From: Actinernus sp. WN-2022
Taxonomy: Eukaryota; Cnidaria; Anthozoa; Actiniaria; Actinernidae
Length of the DNA stretch: 64,000 bases
Assembly (NCBI GenBank): GCA_030867875.1
Contig: JAOWCC010000286.1
Coordinates: 62,001-126,000 of the forward strand
Reading direction: 5' to 3'
A program made the translations under genes and the position numbers. The notes under the pieces are model-generated. The model was not told where the DNA came from. It did not search any database and saw only the letters and a list, made by a program, of their open reading frames with translations. Shown piece by piece: positions 53,810-64,000 of this stretch (positions within the stretch are counted from its first letter, which is position 1; each line of letters begins with the position of its first letter).

Positions 53810-54887
53810 GTACATGATGATTGTGATGATATTGGTGTTAATATAGAAGGCAGTGAAGAATTTGAGCACTGTGAGGATGTTGAGACGGAAGACAATTATA
53901 ATGGATTACATGTAGATTAAAGTGAAACAGTATCTTCAGAATCGAGGAGTCTCATATTATTTCTCATGCTCTGGCAGACGATATACAAAGTGTCTGACCA
54001 TGGAATTGTTTTTATTTTAATTTTTGTTCGATCTCACCTGGCAATGATTGGTAGACTTGCCAACAGTGATGCTGTGATTAGATTTGCTCAGTCCTTACCT
54101 AAGACACTGTACATGGCAAAAGCATACCTTGGTGTGGGACAGGATGAATTTGAGAAATATGTAGTATGCCGAAAGTGTATGACATTGTACAAAGCTGAAG
54201 AGTGCACTCTAACAAAGAGTAATGGACTGATTGTGTCAAGAAAACGTACTCACATACAATTTCCCAATCATCCTCAGAGAAGCAAAAGAAGACCATGTGG
54301 TGCGCTACTGATGAAACGTATGAGATCAAAGAATGGAACATTTTTCCTACATCCAAAGAAATTGTACTGTTTCAAGAAACGGTCAGACTCATTAAGATCT
54401 TTAATAACCAAAAAAGACTTCATCGAAAAATGTGAGTCATGGTGGAAAAGAGAGTTACATGAAGACTGTATGGGAGATGTGTTCGATGGGACAATATGGG
54501 AAGAATTTGTGGACTCAGATGGAAGTCCTTACTTTGCAAAACCTAGAAACTTTGGGGTGATGCTTAATGTTGACTGGTTTAAACCATATGAGCATACACA
54601 GTTGTGGAGTAATGTATTTGGTGCTGATGAATCTACCACGCGACGAGCGGTTCAAGCAAGAAAATATCATCATAGTTGGTATTATATAAAGGAGCCCAAA
54701 GGGAATATAAACTCTTTTCCCAAACCACTAGTCGATGAACTAATAGACTTCTGGGATAGAGTTATATTTGAAGATTCACGGCTGTTGGGTGGCTTGTTAA
54801 AGCTGAGAGTTGCTCTTCTAGCTCTATCCTGTGATGTTCCAGCTTCTCAAAAGTGTGGATGCTTTGCTGGTCATTCAGCAAGAAAAG
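53810..54887 (+). pseudogene. tnp2-type transposase (CACTA/Plavaka/KDZ-like), multiple frameshifts
   Basis: An acidic exon start (DCDDIGVNIEGSEEFEHCED) and, after frame changes near 53930-53990, a long frame: HGIVFILIFVRSHLAMIGRL, LPKTLYMAKAYLGVGQDEFE, VVCRKCMTLY (zinc), then FGVMLNVDWFKPYEHTQ, NSFPKPLVDELIDFWDRVIF and LLALSCDVPASQKCGCFAGH. The N-F/L-G-MLN-DWF-P and DVPA-RK-CGF--H blocks are signatures of transposase_21/tnp2 enzymes. At 54603-54690 the expected conserved NLPR-type block is readable only in another frame, so two opposite frame changes enclose it. It ends at a GTGAGG donor. Clearly a pseudogene. Confidence 0.75.
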
Positions 54888-55254
54888 GTGAGGGTTCTTT
54901 TTTGTTTCAATTTGTTGAAGGTATTAGGCAAGGTTTTCAATAATACAAATGTGAAGTAGAAGTACAATGTACATGTATGCAGCCAGCATAAACCAACATC
55001 AGATGCTGAACTTTTCCAGCTGCCAACTATTATTGAAAACCCTGCTTTCAGGAATTATTAGTCCATGGGCCAGAAAGTGGGTTAAAGGCAAGTAAAGCTA
55101 AGTGTGATCACAGGCCGCCCAAGTTCTGACTGTATAACAACGTTTGTATGGGAGTTCTTCCGATAACTCAGAATAATAACATAAATTTAGTTACAGATCT
55201 TCTGTAATACAAGGTAAATAAAGGAAAAGGACTTACTTGAAGTTGTTTTGTCGT
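54888..55254. other. Non-coding stretch between two transposase pieces
   Basis: No gene. Just past the donor at 54887 a short palindrome-like pair (CCTTGCCTAATACC versus GGTATTAGGCAAGG) is only the gene's own reverse reading. Confidence 0.3.
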
Positions 55255-55435
55255 CCTATGTGTGTTTCAGGTCGCTAGAACGGTGTTTTATGGAATTCTT
55301 GAGTCATACGCTTCACCAGAGTTGATAGCAGCATTGCCCTGTTCCCTGTACATGATGAGGCAATACCTTAATTTGGATAGGGATAACTTCACAAAGTATG
55401 TTGTGTGTCCCAAATGTACAAAATGTCACACGTGA
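55255..55435 (+). pseudogene. Partial second copy of the tnp2-type transposase
   Basis: Frames together read AALPCSLYMMRQYLNLDRDN, then FTKYVVCPKCTK, in line with SLPKTLYMAKAYLGVGQDEF and EKYVVCRKCMTLY of the gene upstream. About 60 codons survive, degraded, following a TTTCAG acceptor. It suggests two related transposons or a decayed tandem duplication. Confidence 0.5.
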
Positions 55436-55647
55436 TGATTGGTGATTATCATGATAATATTTCACTGCCACCACATTCCCTCTGTAAAATTCCTTTTTGC
55501 AGCACCCAAACCTCCCTGTACCAAGAATGTCATATTTTGACATACTAGTGATGTTCTTTCTGTCAACCTGACGCACCTGTCTGTTGAATAAAGAATAATA
55601 AACAATGGATGGTACATGAACATGTGCATAGTAAAATGTAACATTTA

Positions 55648-55675
55648 AGGGAGGGGGGGGGGGGGGGGGGGGGGC
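55648..55675. repeat. Poly-G run
   Basis: Over 20 consecutive G bases with an A interruption near the start. Such a run is prone to length errors and G-quadruplex formation. Confidence 0.9.
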
Positions 55676-55707
55676 AGAAAAAGGATTACCTTACTGACAA
55701 TACATGT

Positions 55708-56366
55708 AGCTGTTGTAGTTGAAATTGACCATTCAGTTCAAAACAAACTAGTTCAATTTGACCCGGTCAAAACAAATTAGTTCAATTTGACCCGGTCGAA
55801 ACAAACTAGGTCAATTTGACTCAAACAAATTAGTGAGCACACATTGTTGATGGTTTGGGTTTTTTAAATGTAGGGGTAGGATTTGGATTAGTTCACATGA
55901 TTATTGATTGTTTGAAGCAAACTAAAGCAAACAAAAAATTGGAGTTTCATGGCAGATTCCATGTGGGTTACTACTTCGTGTAAGTGTTGACCAGAGAGGA
56001 TCTGGGATCTGGGTTCTAGTTACTTATATAATAAATGTTGCTTCCAAATCAACAAGCACTTGTGTATATAGCACAGTGTATTAAGTCAGTGGAAAACTGG
56101 TGTGTCAAGGCAGAGCTGCTGAGTTCAAATCCCTCTGAGTTCAGTACGTGGTATTACATCTGAATGAAAGGTAAGTGTAAGTATATGGGAGGGGAGAGAG
56201 AATTTATTTTAGAATCATTGATAGCGAAACCTGGGTCAATTTGACCTAGGTTGGTTTGACCAGGTCAAATTGAACTAGTTGAATATGACCAATGGTCAAA
56301 TTGAACTAGTTTGCTTTGACTCGTGGTCAAATCGAACTGAATGGTCAATTTCAACTGCAACATAGC
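55708..56366. repeat. Fold-back element with internal short tandem repeats
   Basis: GTTGTAGTTGAAATTGACCA at the left end returns inverted at 56340-56365. Inside the left arm the unit CTAGTTCAATTTGACCCGGT (or close variant) is repeated about three times (55745-55830), with inverted relatives in the right arm (56230-56340). Confidence 0.7.
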
Positions 56367-56613
56367 CATTAACCCATGCTCAAAGTTGGGAGGGAATAAC
56401 TACACAAAGCTGGCACTACATGTACATTATACATGTACAGGGGACTGGTCATAAAGTATAGGGGGTGGGCTGGTAAAAAAGAGGGGGTGGGTTACTATTT
56501 TTCAATATGGAAAAAGGGGTGGGCCAAGAAAAATAATGCCTTAAGTTGCTTCAAAGTGGTCCCAAAGTGCAGGAAATGTCATTTCAGAGGCCTTAGATTT
56601 CCAAAATTTTCAG

Positions 56614-57724
56614 GTGAATGCACAGGAAGCCCAGGCTTAATTTGTGTGTTGAAAACTATAAGACTTTGTATGGGAATTTACGATTTGTGAAACATTTCAA
56701 TAAAGTAAATATAACTTGCCTGAAGAGTAGTTGATGTCTTTCTTGTTCTCTGATGACGATTTCAAGCGATTTCGACGAATTTTAACCCTCTCGAGTAGGC
56801 ATGTCCCGATTGTGCTTGGCAAATTTTGAGCAACTTTTTTCAGTTCTAGCAACCTCAAGTAAATTTTGCCTTTCTGAGCAACTTTTGACCAAATTACAGG
56901 TTTACAGCATAAATCAAGCAAGCAAAAGACAATTTCATAGAAAACTTTAATTTCTGCAAATTTCTTGATATTTATCAAATGAACCATTAGAAGTTTTGTT
57001 CCGTTAAGAGCTTTCTAAAAATACGACCATATTTACGAGCGACTTTTTAAAATGCAGTGCCAACTTTTCAATATTAGCAATTATTAAGAAGGAATAAAGC
57101 TTTTAATCAACGTTTGTGTGAAAATATCGTGAAATTTAGGTAGCAGGTACTAGCAAATTTCGAAATTTTGGTGAATGCACAGGAAGCCCAGGCTTAATTT
57201 GTGTGTTGAAAACTATAAGACTTTGTATGGGAATTTACGATTTGTGAAACATTTCACTAAATTAAATATAACTTGCCTGAAGAGTAGTTGATGTCTTTCT
57301 TGTTCTCTGATGACGATTTCAAGCGATTTCGACGAATTTTAACCCTCTCGAGTAGGCATGTCCCGATTGTGCTTGGCAAATTTTGAGCAACTTTTTCAGT
57401 TCTAGCAACCTCAAGTAAATTTTGCCTTTCTGAGCAACTTTTGACCAAATTACAGGTTTACAGCATAAATCAAGCAAGCAAAAGACAATTTCATAGAAAA
57501 CTTTAATTTCTGCAAATTTCTTGATGTTTATCAAATGAACCATTAGAAGTTTTGTTCCGTTAAGAGTTTTCTAAAAATACGACCATATTTACGAGCGACT
57601 TTTTAAAATGCAGTGCCAACTTTTCAATATTAGCAATTATTAAGAAGGAATAAAGCTTTTAATCAACGTTTGTGTGAAAATATCGTGAAATTTAGGTAGC
57701 AGGTACTAGCAAATTTCGAAATTT
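56614..57724 (+). repeat. Internal ~557-bp tandem duplication
   Basis: The segment starting GTGAATGCACAGGAAGCCCA at 56614 repeats almost exactly from 57171 to about 57724, including one copy of the outer target duplication and TIR. Only a few differences are seen (for example a T-run near 56837 versus 57393). Confidence 0.8.
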
Positions 57725-58007
57725 TGGTGGCAACTTTTTGGATGTTTGGCAACTTCTTGGCATTCTAGCAAGCAACTTTTCAGGATTTTACGAGCACAAT
57801 CAGTACATGCCTACTCTCGAGAGGGTTACAATTCGTCGAAATCGCTTCAATGAAATCGTCACCAGAGAACAAGAAAGACATCAACTACTCTTCAGGCAAG
57901 TTATATTTACTTTATTGAAATATTTACTGAGATATTTCATAAATTGTAAATTCCCATACAAAGCCTTTAATAGTTTTCAACACACAAATTAAGCCTGAGC
58001 TTCCTGT
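56621..58007. mobile_element. Nested hAT-like non-autonomous element with GGTGAATG duplication
   Basis: ACAGGAAGCYCAGGCTTAAT begins the left end and returns inverted at the right end (GAGCTTCCTGT at 57997-58007). Flanks carry GGTGAATG on both sides (56613-56620 and 58008-58015), an 8-bp duplication as made by hAT transposases. The TIRs extend ~190 bp and are diverged. Inside, one arm has been tandemly duplicated (next entry). Open frames inside (for example MVHLINIKKFAEIKVFYEIV on minus) come from the repeat and are not supported as genes. Confidence 0.65.
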
Positions 58008-58256
58008 GGTGAATGAGGGATAATTAGAGGTAAACAAGGGGTTTACTTAGAAAGAAGTCGCAACACGTTCCTAATTTTTCCCTCTAGGATGATATAAATG
58101 GCGGTTGTGTGTGGGGGCTAATCAATTATGTGCAAGACTTCAAGGGTGGGCCACTGATAATTTTGCATGAATCAGGGGGTGGGTCATGAAAAACGATTTT
58201 TAGGAAAATTTTGATTTTTGCAGCCCACCCACCCCTATACTTTATGACCAGTCCCT

Positions 58257-58559
58257 AATTGTGTTATGTGACATCAGAGCCTTTTGTACAAATATACATG
58301 TAGCTAATTACTTCTCATTGGATTATTCTTTCAATAACATTGGGTAAAACTTTGTGAGAAAAAAAATCACTTCTATGGAAGTAACTTGTGGATTTGGATT
58401 TTTTTGGCTGTGCAACGTCGGATTATATATTTCAATAGGCAGTGCAAAAAAAAAACACAACAAAACCTAAGACAAATTCACCAGGATCTTGAAAAGTCTT
58501 ACAGAAACAACTACGGCATGGCACAAGTTGAAATTACCAGCCAAGTGAATTAAATTATT
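58257..58559. other. Non-coding stretch
   Basis: No gene; a run of A near 58448. Confidence 0.3.
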
Positions 58560-59512
58560 ACTCAAGACAAAGATAGTCGCCCCTGCTTTCTGCCAACCTT
58601 TGTGCAGGCTCCTAAACCTTTCCATTACAACAGGAACGTTTCCCTCTAAATGGAAAAAGGCACGTGTCACCCCTCTACATAAGGCCGGCACACGGGATCT
58701 CAGGAACAATTACAGGCCTATATCTGTTTTGTCTGTCATGTCTAAGCTCCTGGAAAAACACGTTGCTAGATCTTTTATGTGTTATCTCACGAACAATGGC
58801 TTGCTGTACGAGCTGCAGTCCGGTTTCCGTGAGGGTCATTCTACTGAGTCCGCTTTGATTAGACTAACAGACCAGATACTATTTAATATGGACAATGACG
58901 AGGTCACTGGAATGGTACTTATAGACTTTAAGAAAGCATTTGATGTTGTAGACCATCAGATTCTCTTAAAGAAACTTAGACTATACAGAGTTAGTGAGTC
59001 AGCCGTGTCCTGGTTCGAGTCATATCTTACAGATAGAACTGTTTGTTACTATTGAAGGACAACAGTCCGACCTGCGACCAGTTAAGCAGGGTGTACCTCT
59101 ATACTCGGTCCGGCGCTGTTTTTGCTATTTGTAAACGACATCCCTCTGAACGTGTCAAGTTCAGAAATTGACATTTTTGCAGACGATACAACTTTGTCAA
59201 CGAGCGATCATTGGTCCTCTACAAAATCGATCGTTCAAGACATCAACAGTGATCTTGAAGCCATCCAGAAGTGGTCAAGTCAAAATAAGATGTTTATTAA
59301 TACTGACAAAACTAAAACCATGCTAATTACAGGCAGACGTCTGCAGAAAAAAAGAAAAAAAATTACTCCACGATAACCTCGACATCAAGCTAAACAACTC
59401 TAAAATTGAACAAGTGTCAAGCAAAAAAACTCCTCGGAGTCATCATTGATGTAAATGTTGATTATGAGGCACACATTGACGACCTACAGTACCGCCAAGA
59501 AACATATGTACA

Positions 59513-59735
59513 TTTGATCGCGAGCAGATCGCGAGCAGATCGCGATCATGAAGTGCGATCTGCTCGCACTTTGCTCGCGATCTGCTCGCACTTTGCTCGC
59601 GATCTGCTCGCACCTTGCTCGCGATCTGCTCGCACCTTGCTCGCGATCTGCTCGCACCTTGCCCGCGATCCGCTCGCACTTTGCTTGCGATTTGCTCGCG
59701 ATCAAAAGCTGATCGCGAGCAAACGTCCGCAAGCA
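59513..59735 (+). repeat. Minisatellite of GATCTGCTCGCACCTTGCTC-type units
   Basis: About ten units of 18-20 bp alternating GCGATCTGCTCGC and ACCTTGCTC, inside the left end of the TA transposon. The repeat makes open frames in several phases, which are not genes. Confidence 0.9.
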
Positions 59736-60924
59736 AAAGTTGCGGTAAAATATTTTTCTTTCTACCTTTACATGTGTAAGAATAAGAAGTGTATGAAACA
59801 TGGTCAGTTGAGCAGAAAACGAAGCAATTCTGATTCCACGTTGCCTAACCATAACTTTGTATATGATCTTGTGAGAATACAGCTTCATATAGTGCCTGAC
59901 ATTCACCAAATAAATATTAACGTCTCCGTTAAGGTCTACATTTGTAAAAGTGAAATTTCACTTAATACAGCAATGGAATATCGCTTATTTCACGTCTTAC
60001 AAATGTATATTAGAAATCAAACCCAATCTTTTAGCAAACACTCAGGCGCTTGAGTTTTGTTCTTTATTGAATCCCACCACTGTTCGTGTATTACAGTTGA
60101 CTAAGACACAAGCGCTACCGAAAATTAAAACTTCTCGAGACAGTTGTCGAGACACCGTCCAGAATTCGGAAAAAGTGTATTCTCGATCATTTCACACTTG
60201 GAAGAGTTGTGTTCTTTTATTCAGCATTGCAGTTTGTTTGTTGGGGAAGGCACTTCTATCCATCCTGCTTCACAGCTTGCTTGTAATGCGTCCTTGCATT
60301 TCTTCTGATAACCTTACTGAAAATATATACCAAATAGAACTAGCATAAAATATGTAATGCTGAACTAGCGAAACAAAATAATCACAAAACAACGGCCGCT
60401 CGCTTATATTAATTAGTTCCCCGAACAGCGGTGCGGGACCCGCTTAAAGCGCAAAGCAAAACAGCAAATAAACTTTTGCTTCTGTAGTTTCAATCCTTGT
60501 GTTGTGAGAGGTTTCGGTTAAAATCATTGCAAATGTTTGCAGTGCTATTAAAGGCATGTTTTCGAAATTAAAATCTCCACTTCTCGGAGTCTGAATTCCC
60601 ACGTGCAATTAGTCTCGATTTTTGACAGGTCTGTCAAAATCGCTGAAACTTTATGGGAACGTGAAGTTTGAAGTGAGTTTGAAGCCAGGTTTCTAAAGCC
60701 ACGTTAGTAATGAAAGACGCGCAAAAACGTTTATACTTGAATTATTTTAGCTTCCGTTACTACATTGACAACAACTGGTGCGAAATTAGCATATTGCGTT
60801 CAACATTCATAATAATAAAGGACAAGACCACCAGAATTCATTCACACAATTATTTTATTCACAATTCAAAGTTTATAGTAAATGAGATATTTATTGCAGG
60901 CATTTCGAAGTAAAGGCGGCCCGC

Positions 60925-61320
60925 TAACAATCTTCGACTAAACATTTATTCTTGTTCACACTAGATGAGTTGTCTTTCTTACTCAATACCGCCGTTCGCA
61001 TTCTTATTAACAAACGAAGCAAACTGCTTCGAAGTAAACATTCTTTAAGACAGGCGGCCCGCTAACAATCTTCGACTAAACTTTTATTCTCGTTCACACT
61101 CGATGAGTGGTCATTGAGTCGTCTTTCTTTAATACTCAACACCGCCGTTCGCGTTCTTATTAACAAACGAAGCCAACTGCTTCGAAGTAAACATTCTTTA
61201 AGAACAATCTTTGTCCAAAAGATTTCATTCTCGTTCACACTCGATGCGTTGTCTTTCCTACTCAACACCGCCGTCAACAAACGAAGCCAACTGCTTCGAA
61301 TTAAACATTTTGCTAAACGG
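60925..61320 (+). repeat. Tandem ~110-bp repeats inside the TA transposon
   Basis: Three units with CTTCGACTAAACWTTTATTC, CACACTCGATGAGT and CGAAGTAAACATTCTTTAAG-type segments, of slightly different length. Confidence 0.75.
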
Positions 61321-61329
61321 TCAGAAATG

Positions 61330-61545
61330 TGACCGCGATCACCAGTTGATCGCGATCATTTTGCGATGTGATCGCGAGCATATTGCGAGCACGATGCGAG
61401 CAGATCGCGAGCAGGGTGCGAGCAGATCGCGAACAGATCGCGAGCAGGGTGCGAGCAGATCGCGAGCAGATCGCGAGCAGGGTGCGAGCAGATCGCGATC
61501 AGATCACCCTAAGTGATCGCGATCTGCTCGCGAGCAAATCGCGAT
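61330..61545 (-). repeat. Minisatellite at the right end of the TA transposon
   Basis: Inverse counterpart of 59513-59735: GCGAGCAGATCGCGAGCAGG-like units, about ten. Together with the left array it could form a very long hairpin in single-stranded form. Confidence 0.9.
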
Positions 61546-62158
61546 AAATGTACATATGTTTCTTGGCGGTACTGTATGCAAAAAGTTATCGAAAAGACTT
61601 GGCCTGCTTAAGCACATTAGCCCATATCTAAAGCAACGACAAAATGAAATATATTATAATGGCGTAATTAAGCCTACACTCATGTATGGTAGCTCTATAT
61701 GGTCAAATTGTAGCAGTGAAAGCATTACTAGAGTCCTTAAGCTCCAGAAAAGAGCGGCAAGAATTATTTTAAGTGCAGACAGAGACACGCCATCAGTTAC
61801 TCTTTTTAACAGTTTAAACTGGCTTCCTTTTACTAATGTTGCCCTAATCAAAAGATGTGTTTTTGCCTTTAAGCGTGTAAATAGTTTCTTCTACACTACC
61901 CCTACCTACATTAGTTCCCTGCTTGTGAGAAATTCAGATGTGCATAATAGAGAAACTAGATATTCAAATTTTAATCTATTATGTCCAAGATACAAGCTAG
62001 TTTCTGAAGGAGGGAGAACATTTACCGTCAGAACTATCAAAGACTGGAACAACATCAATATCGAACAAAGAAGGGCAAATTCTGTAAGCAGCTTTAAACA
62101 TGATCTCTACAAAAGCTTTTTATGTCAGCAAAAAGCGTCCTTACGTTTTAAAATCTGA

Positions 62159-62356
62159 TATTCTGCGATTATTTTAATACAAATTGTTGTAAATAGTAGG
62201 TTTTAATCGTAAATAGTACATTTGTAAGTAGTATATATTGGTAGTTCAAATCTTTTAGTAGTATTTTTAGAAATTGCCATGAGGTTATCAGTTACTGTAC
62301 TGTCAAGTGTCACCCTCGATAAATAAAGCCTATTATTATTATTATTATTATTATTA
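62159..62356 (+). repeat. LINE 3' UTR with (ATT)n tail
   Basis: Follows the RT stop; has AATAAA at 62321-62326 and then an (ATT)n run to 62356, typical of L2/CR1-like elements with a microsatellite 3' end. Confidence 0.8.
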
Positions 62357-63391
62357 AGATGGCATGGTTCCAAACGTTGATCACATCAGAGCATTATTAT
62401 TGACTGAACCGATACTATTCTGGTATATGTGAACACTTGAATTGCCACCGTCATCCCAGGTCAGATCGCTGGCATGCCTGCGATCAAGTTGAACTATCTA
62501 TATACCATGCCAGCGGCCCATTGCAGGTTGACCATGCGGCTTCAGCCTGGGATGATACCAGTGCATGAGAATAGCCATCACCGCTATACCTGCAGCAAAT
62601 GTTAGCATTGTGCCTGTGGCATATGAGAACCAGGCTTTAGTTAGTGTGGTCCCCGGTCCTTAAGTGAGAGAATAATAACATTGCTAAGGCATGAAATGTT
62701 TGATGTTTTAGTTACAGGATATTAAACGGTAGGATATTAACATCTTCCGACGGTATTTTGTAAAGGTAGGGAAAGTACTTCATCTAAACAGGACAGAAAC
62801 ATAATTGGTTAGAAACAGTACTAGTACTAATATATTTTTCAAGGTAGAGACGAATCATCATGCCTTGTCAAGATGATAAAATGATAACAAGCAAAATAAA
62901 GCTATTAAGTCACGCTATATATGAAATGCCTTTATTAGGGAAAAGATGGTGGCATCAATATATATATTTCATTATTATTAATAACATAGGCACTAGCATA
63001 ATTTTGTTTGTATTTTTCTCCGGCTCGAAGCCCCATAGGTTGGCCTGGCGTGATTCACAACTAATATTACCTTTCACTGTGGTTTTCTAATCACCGAACG
63101 GATTGATAACAAACCTTCCTTTCAAGACTTTCAAATTTGATAGTTGATTTTCTTTGTTGATTTGCTTTGTTGATTTGATTTGCTTTGATAGTTGATTTGC
63201 TTTGTATCACGGTATCTATCAATTATATAATTTGCAAGGAATATTTTGTTGTGGATCAGTTCTCTGATTATGTACTGACAAAACGTATTCCAAAGCCGAA
63301 CAGTAATAGAAATAGAAGCCAGAGGTTTGCTAGCACTCGATCTCTATATTTATACGTTTTGTACTATAATACACAGAGGATCCGGCGATAT
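62357..63391. other. Non-coding stretch
   Basis: No gene or clear repeat seen. Small frames (for example 62860-63090) have no recognisable features. Confidence 0.35.
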
Positions 63392-63520
63392 TACACGGTG
63401 GCGTGTGAAGATATGAAGTTTACCTCGAGAGTCCAAACATTTCACGAGTGAACACAGCCTACGAGTGAAACGTTTTGGACTTGGAGGATAAACTTCATAT
63501 CTTCAAACTACCGTGTAATG
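63392..63520. repeat. Compact fold-back MITE
   Basis: ATTACACGGTGGC and GTGTGAAGATATGAAGTTTA return inverted as TAAACTTCATATCTTCAAAC and TACCGTGTAAT. The ~50-bp arms surround CACGAGTGAACACAGCCTAC. Similar fold-backs are common in coral and anemone genomes, from memory. Confidence 0.8.
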
Positions 63521-64000
63521 TTCTTTAGGGGTTTAGTCAAAAATTTGTATTTAAAAATATTAGTTCGTAAGTAAATGAATATTCTCGTTACTTTAAAAAG
63601 GAAAACTATCAGCAAAGTAATGAAAGCGGTTGAGTCGAGTCAGTAGAACGTGAGATATGATTTTTTGAACATCAAAATAATCTCATTTTTTCTCGGAAAA
63701 GCTGCTTTTGTTTATGTCTTTTATCCAAGACTTTCCCGTGGCACCACTGTGAAACTAAAAGCAAACACTTTCTTATGTAACTTTAGTTCTAAGAAGGTCA
63801 CTCAGCGTAGAACTAGGGACTGGAGTGGAGGGAAAATCTACCTCTGTAAGTGGTACTCAAATCCATCTCTTGTCACGGACGAGCGACAAGCGGCAATAAC
63901 TGGCGACAACTATCCGGAATGGAATACGGTGCAATTCGAAAAACATTAATATTCTTCTTAGTTAAGGCCTTTGACTCCAAAACCAAACAGATAGACCGAT
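63521..64000 (+). other. Stretch with an uncertain ORF
   Basis: 63650-63949 is open for 99 codons (AAFVYVFYPRLSRGTTVKLK, RRTRDWSGGKIYLCKWYSNP ...) without recognisable domains. It may be an exon or chance. Not supported as a gene. Confidence 0.2.

Larger units (their letters stand above)
56438..58256. mobile_element. MITE with GGGACTGGTCATAAAGTATA termini, carrying a nested insertion
   Basis: GGGACTGGTCATAAAGTATA plus GGGG occurs at 56441 and returns inverted ending at about 58255. Between lie ~180 bp and ~245 bp of its own sequence on either side of the nested element at 56621-58007. No transposase was seen. Target duplication unclear. Confidence 0.7.
59487..61574. mobile_element. 2.1-kb TA-flanked DNA transposon (Tc1/mariner-type ends), no transposase
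   Basis: CAGTACCGCCAAGAAACATA (TIR ~29 bp) starts at 59487 and returns inverted ending at 61574; TA flanks both ends (59485-59486, 61575-61576). Next to each TIR is a minisatellite of GCGAGCAGATC-type units, mirror-arranged. The middle holds a ~100-bp tandem repeat and a CGAACAGCGGTGCGGGACC-containing stretch. No transposase recognised. It is inserted in a LINE ORF. Confidence 0.85.
58560..62158 (+). pseudogene. LINE ORF2 (reverse transcriptase), split by a DNA transposon
   Basis: The upstream half (58560-59486) has KWKKARVTPLHKAGTRDLRN, NYRPISVLSVMSKLLEK, SGFREGHSTESALIRLTDQI, LIDFKKAFDVVDHQILLKKL and, after frame breaks near 59055-59120, FLLFVNDIPLNVSSSEIDIF then ADD (IFADDTTLS). Then KKLLGVIIDVNVDYEAHIDD runs up to the insertion at 59487. 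The downstream half (61577-62158) resumes CKKLSKRLGLLKHISPYLKQ, LMYGSSIWSNCSSESITRVL, LKLQKRAARIILSADRDTPS. The frame joins across the TA target site. Endonuclease and 5' parts are absent. Additional frame breaks show it was already decaying or decayed later. Confidence 0.8.

Noticed and set aside
55648..55675. Possible biological G-quadruplex element
   Set aside because: A single homopolymer run of uncertain length; no pattern beyond that.
56697..57543. Three near-identical minus-strand frames (MVHLINIKKFAEIK ...)
   Set aside because: Copies of the tandemly duplicated non-coding arm, without start context or domain.
59513..59735. CRISPR-like array
   Set aside because: Units are contiguous with no unique spacers; it is a minisatellite in an animal transposon.
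59406..60053. Open frame of 215 codons with Ser/Arg/Ala repeats
   Set aside because: Produced by the minisatellite inside the TA transposon; the same array is open in other frames too.
61211..61516. Repeat-rich frame (ADREQGASRSR units)
   Set aside because: Translation of the right-hand minisatellite, not a gene.

Overview
This window looks like nuclear DNA from an invertebrate animal, most likely an anthozoan cnidarian (coral or sea anemone). The evidence is spliced exons with GT/AG borders, LINE retrotransposons whose second ORF starts with a PHD-like zinc finger, tnp2-type transposase genes, and many fold-back MITEs, including one with ATGGCGG and TGACGTCA motifs that I associate with coral genomes. 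The host assignment is inference. No rRNA, tRNA or CRISPR array was seen.

The centrepiece is a 13.0-kb integrated virus-like element at 20649-33669, of the Polinton/Maverick (adintovirus-like) type. It has ~310-bp terminal inverted repeats (TIRs) that differ at about four positions by eye, and a TATTG target-site duplication (TTATTG if one end base is counted). Its map, left to right: a small Cys-rich protein (+); a TFIIB-like transcription factor (+); two leftward genes, a Gly-rich membrane protein and a penton-like minor capsid protein; a large unknown protein (+); a coiled-coil/membrane protein (-); then a compact rightward block of candidate major capsid protein, packaging ATPase and four small proteins; an integrase stub (+); and a protein-primed DNA polymerase B (-). 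The element is dead. One internal deletion, with its junction near 30334, fused the first 39 codons of the integrase tail to tail with a polymerase that has lost motifs B and C. Separate nonsense or frameshift changes hit the TFIIB-like gene, the large unknown gene, the coiled-coil gene and a small membrane-protein gene. Capsid protein, ATPase and penton-like genes remain open. Each TIR folds into its own ~70-bp-stem hairpin, and the terminal repeats carry decayed copies of the polymerase promoter and first codons.

Flanking regions. 1-6.8 kb: three LINE pieces, one nearly full length on the minus strand but with three in-frame stops, and a tnp2-associated zinc-finger pseudogene. 8.5-11.9 kb: exons of a multi-exon family that recalls the SAMD3-like expansion, with a fold-back element in an intron. 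14.9-20.6 kb: a LINE fragment, a first exon diverging from a broken acidic/helical gene, and MITEs. 34.4-40.1 kb: a leftward multi-exon gene with a possible cysteine-peptidase-like C-terminus, broken in exon 2. 41-50 kb: LINE and transposase debris, fold-backs and repeats with CRE-like palindromes. 52.5-55.4 kb: a broken tnp2 (CACTA/Plavaka/KDZ-like) transposase and a partial second copy. 56.4-58.3 kb: a MITE with an hAT-like element nested inside. 58.5-62.4 kb: a LINE split by a 2.1-kb TA-flanked transposon whose removal brings the reverse-transcriptase frame back together. Most genes outside the central element are mobile-element debris; only a few exons look like host genes.
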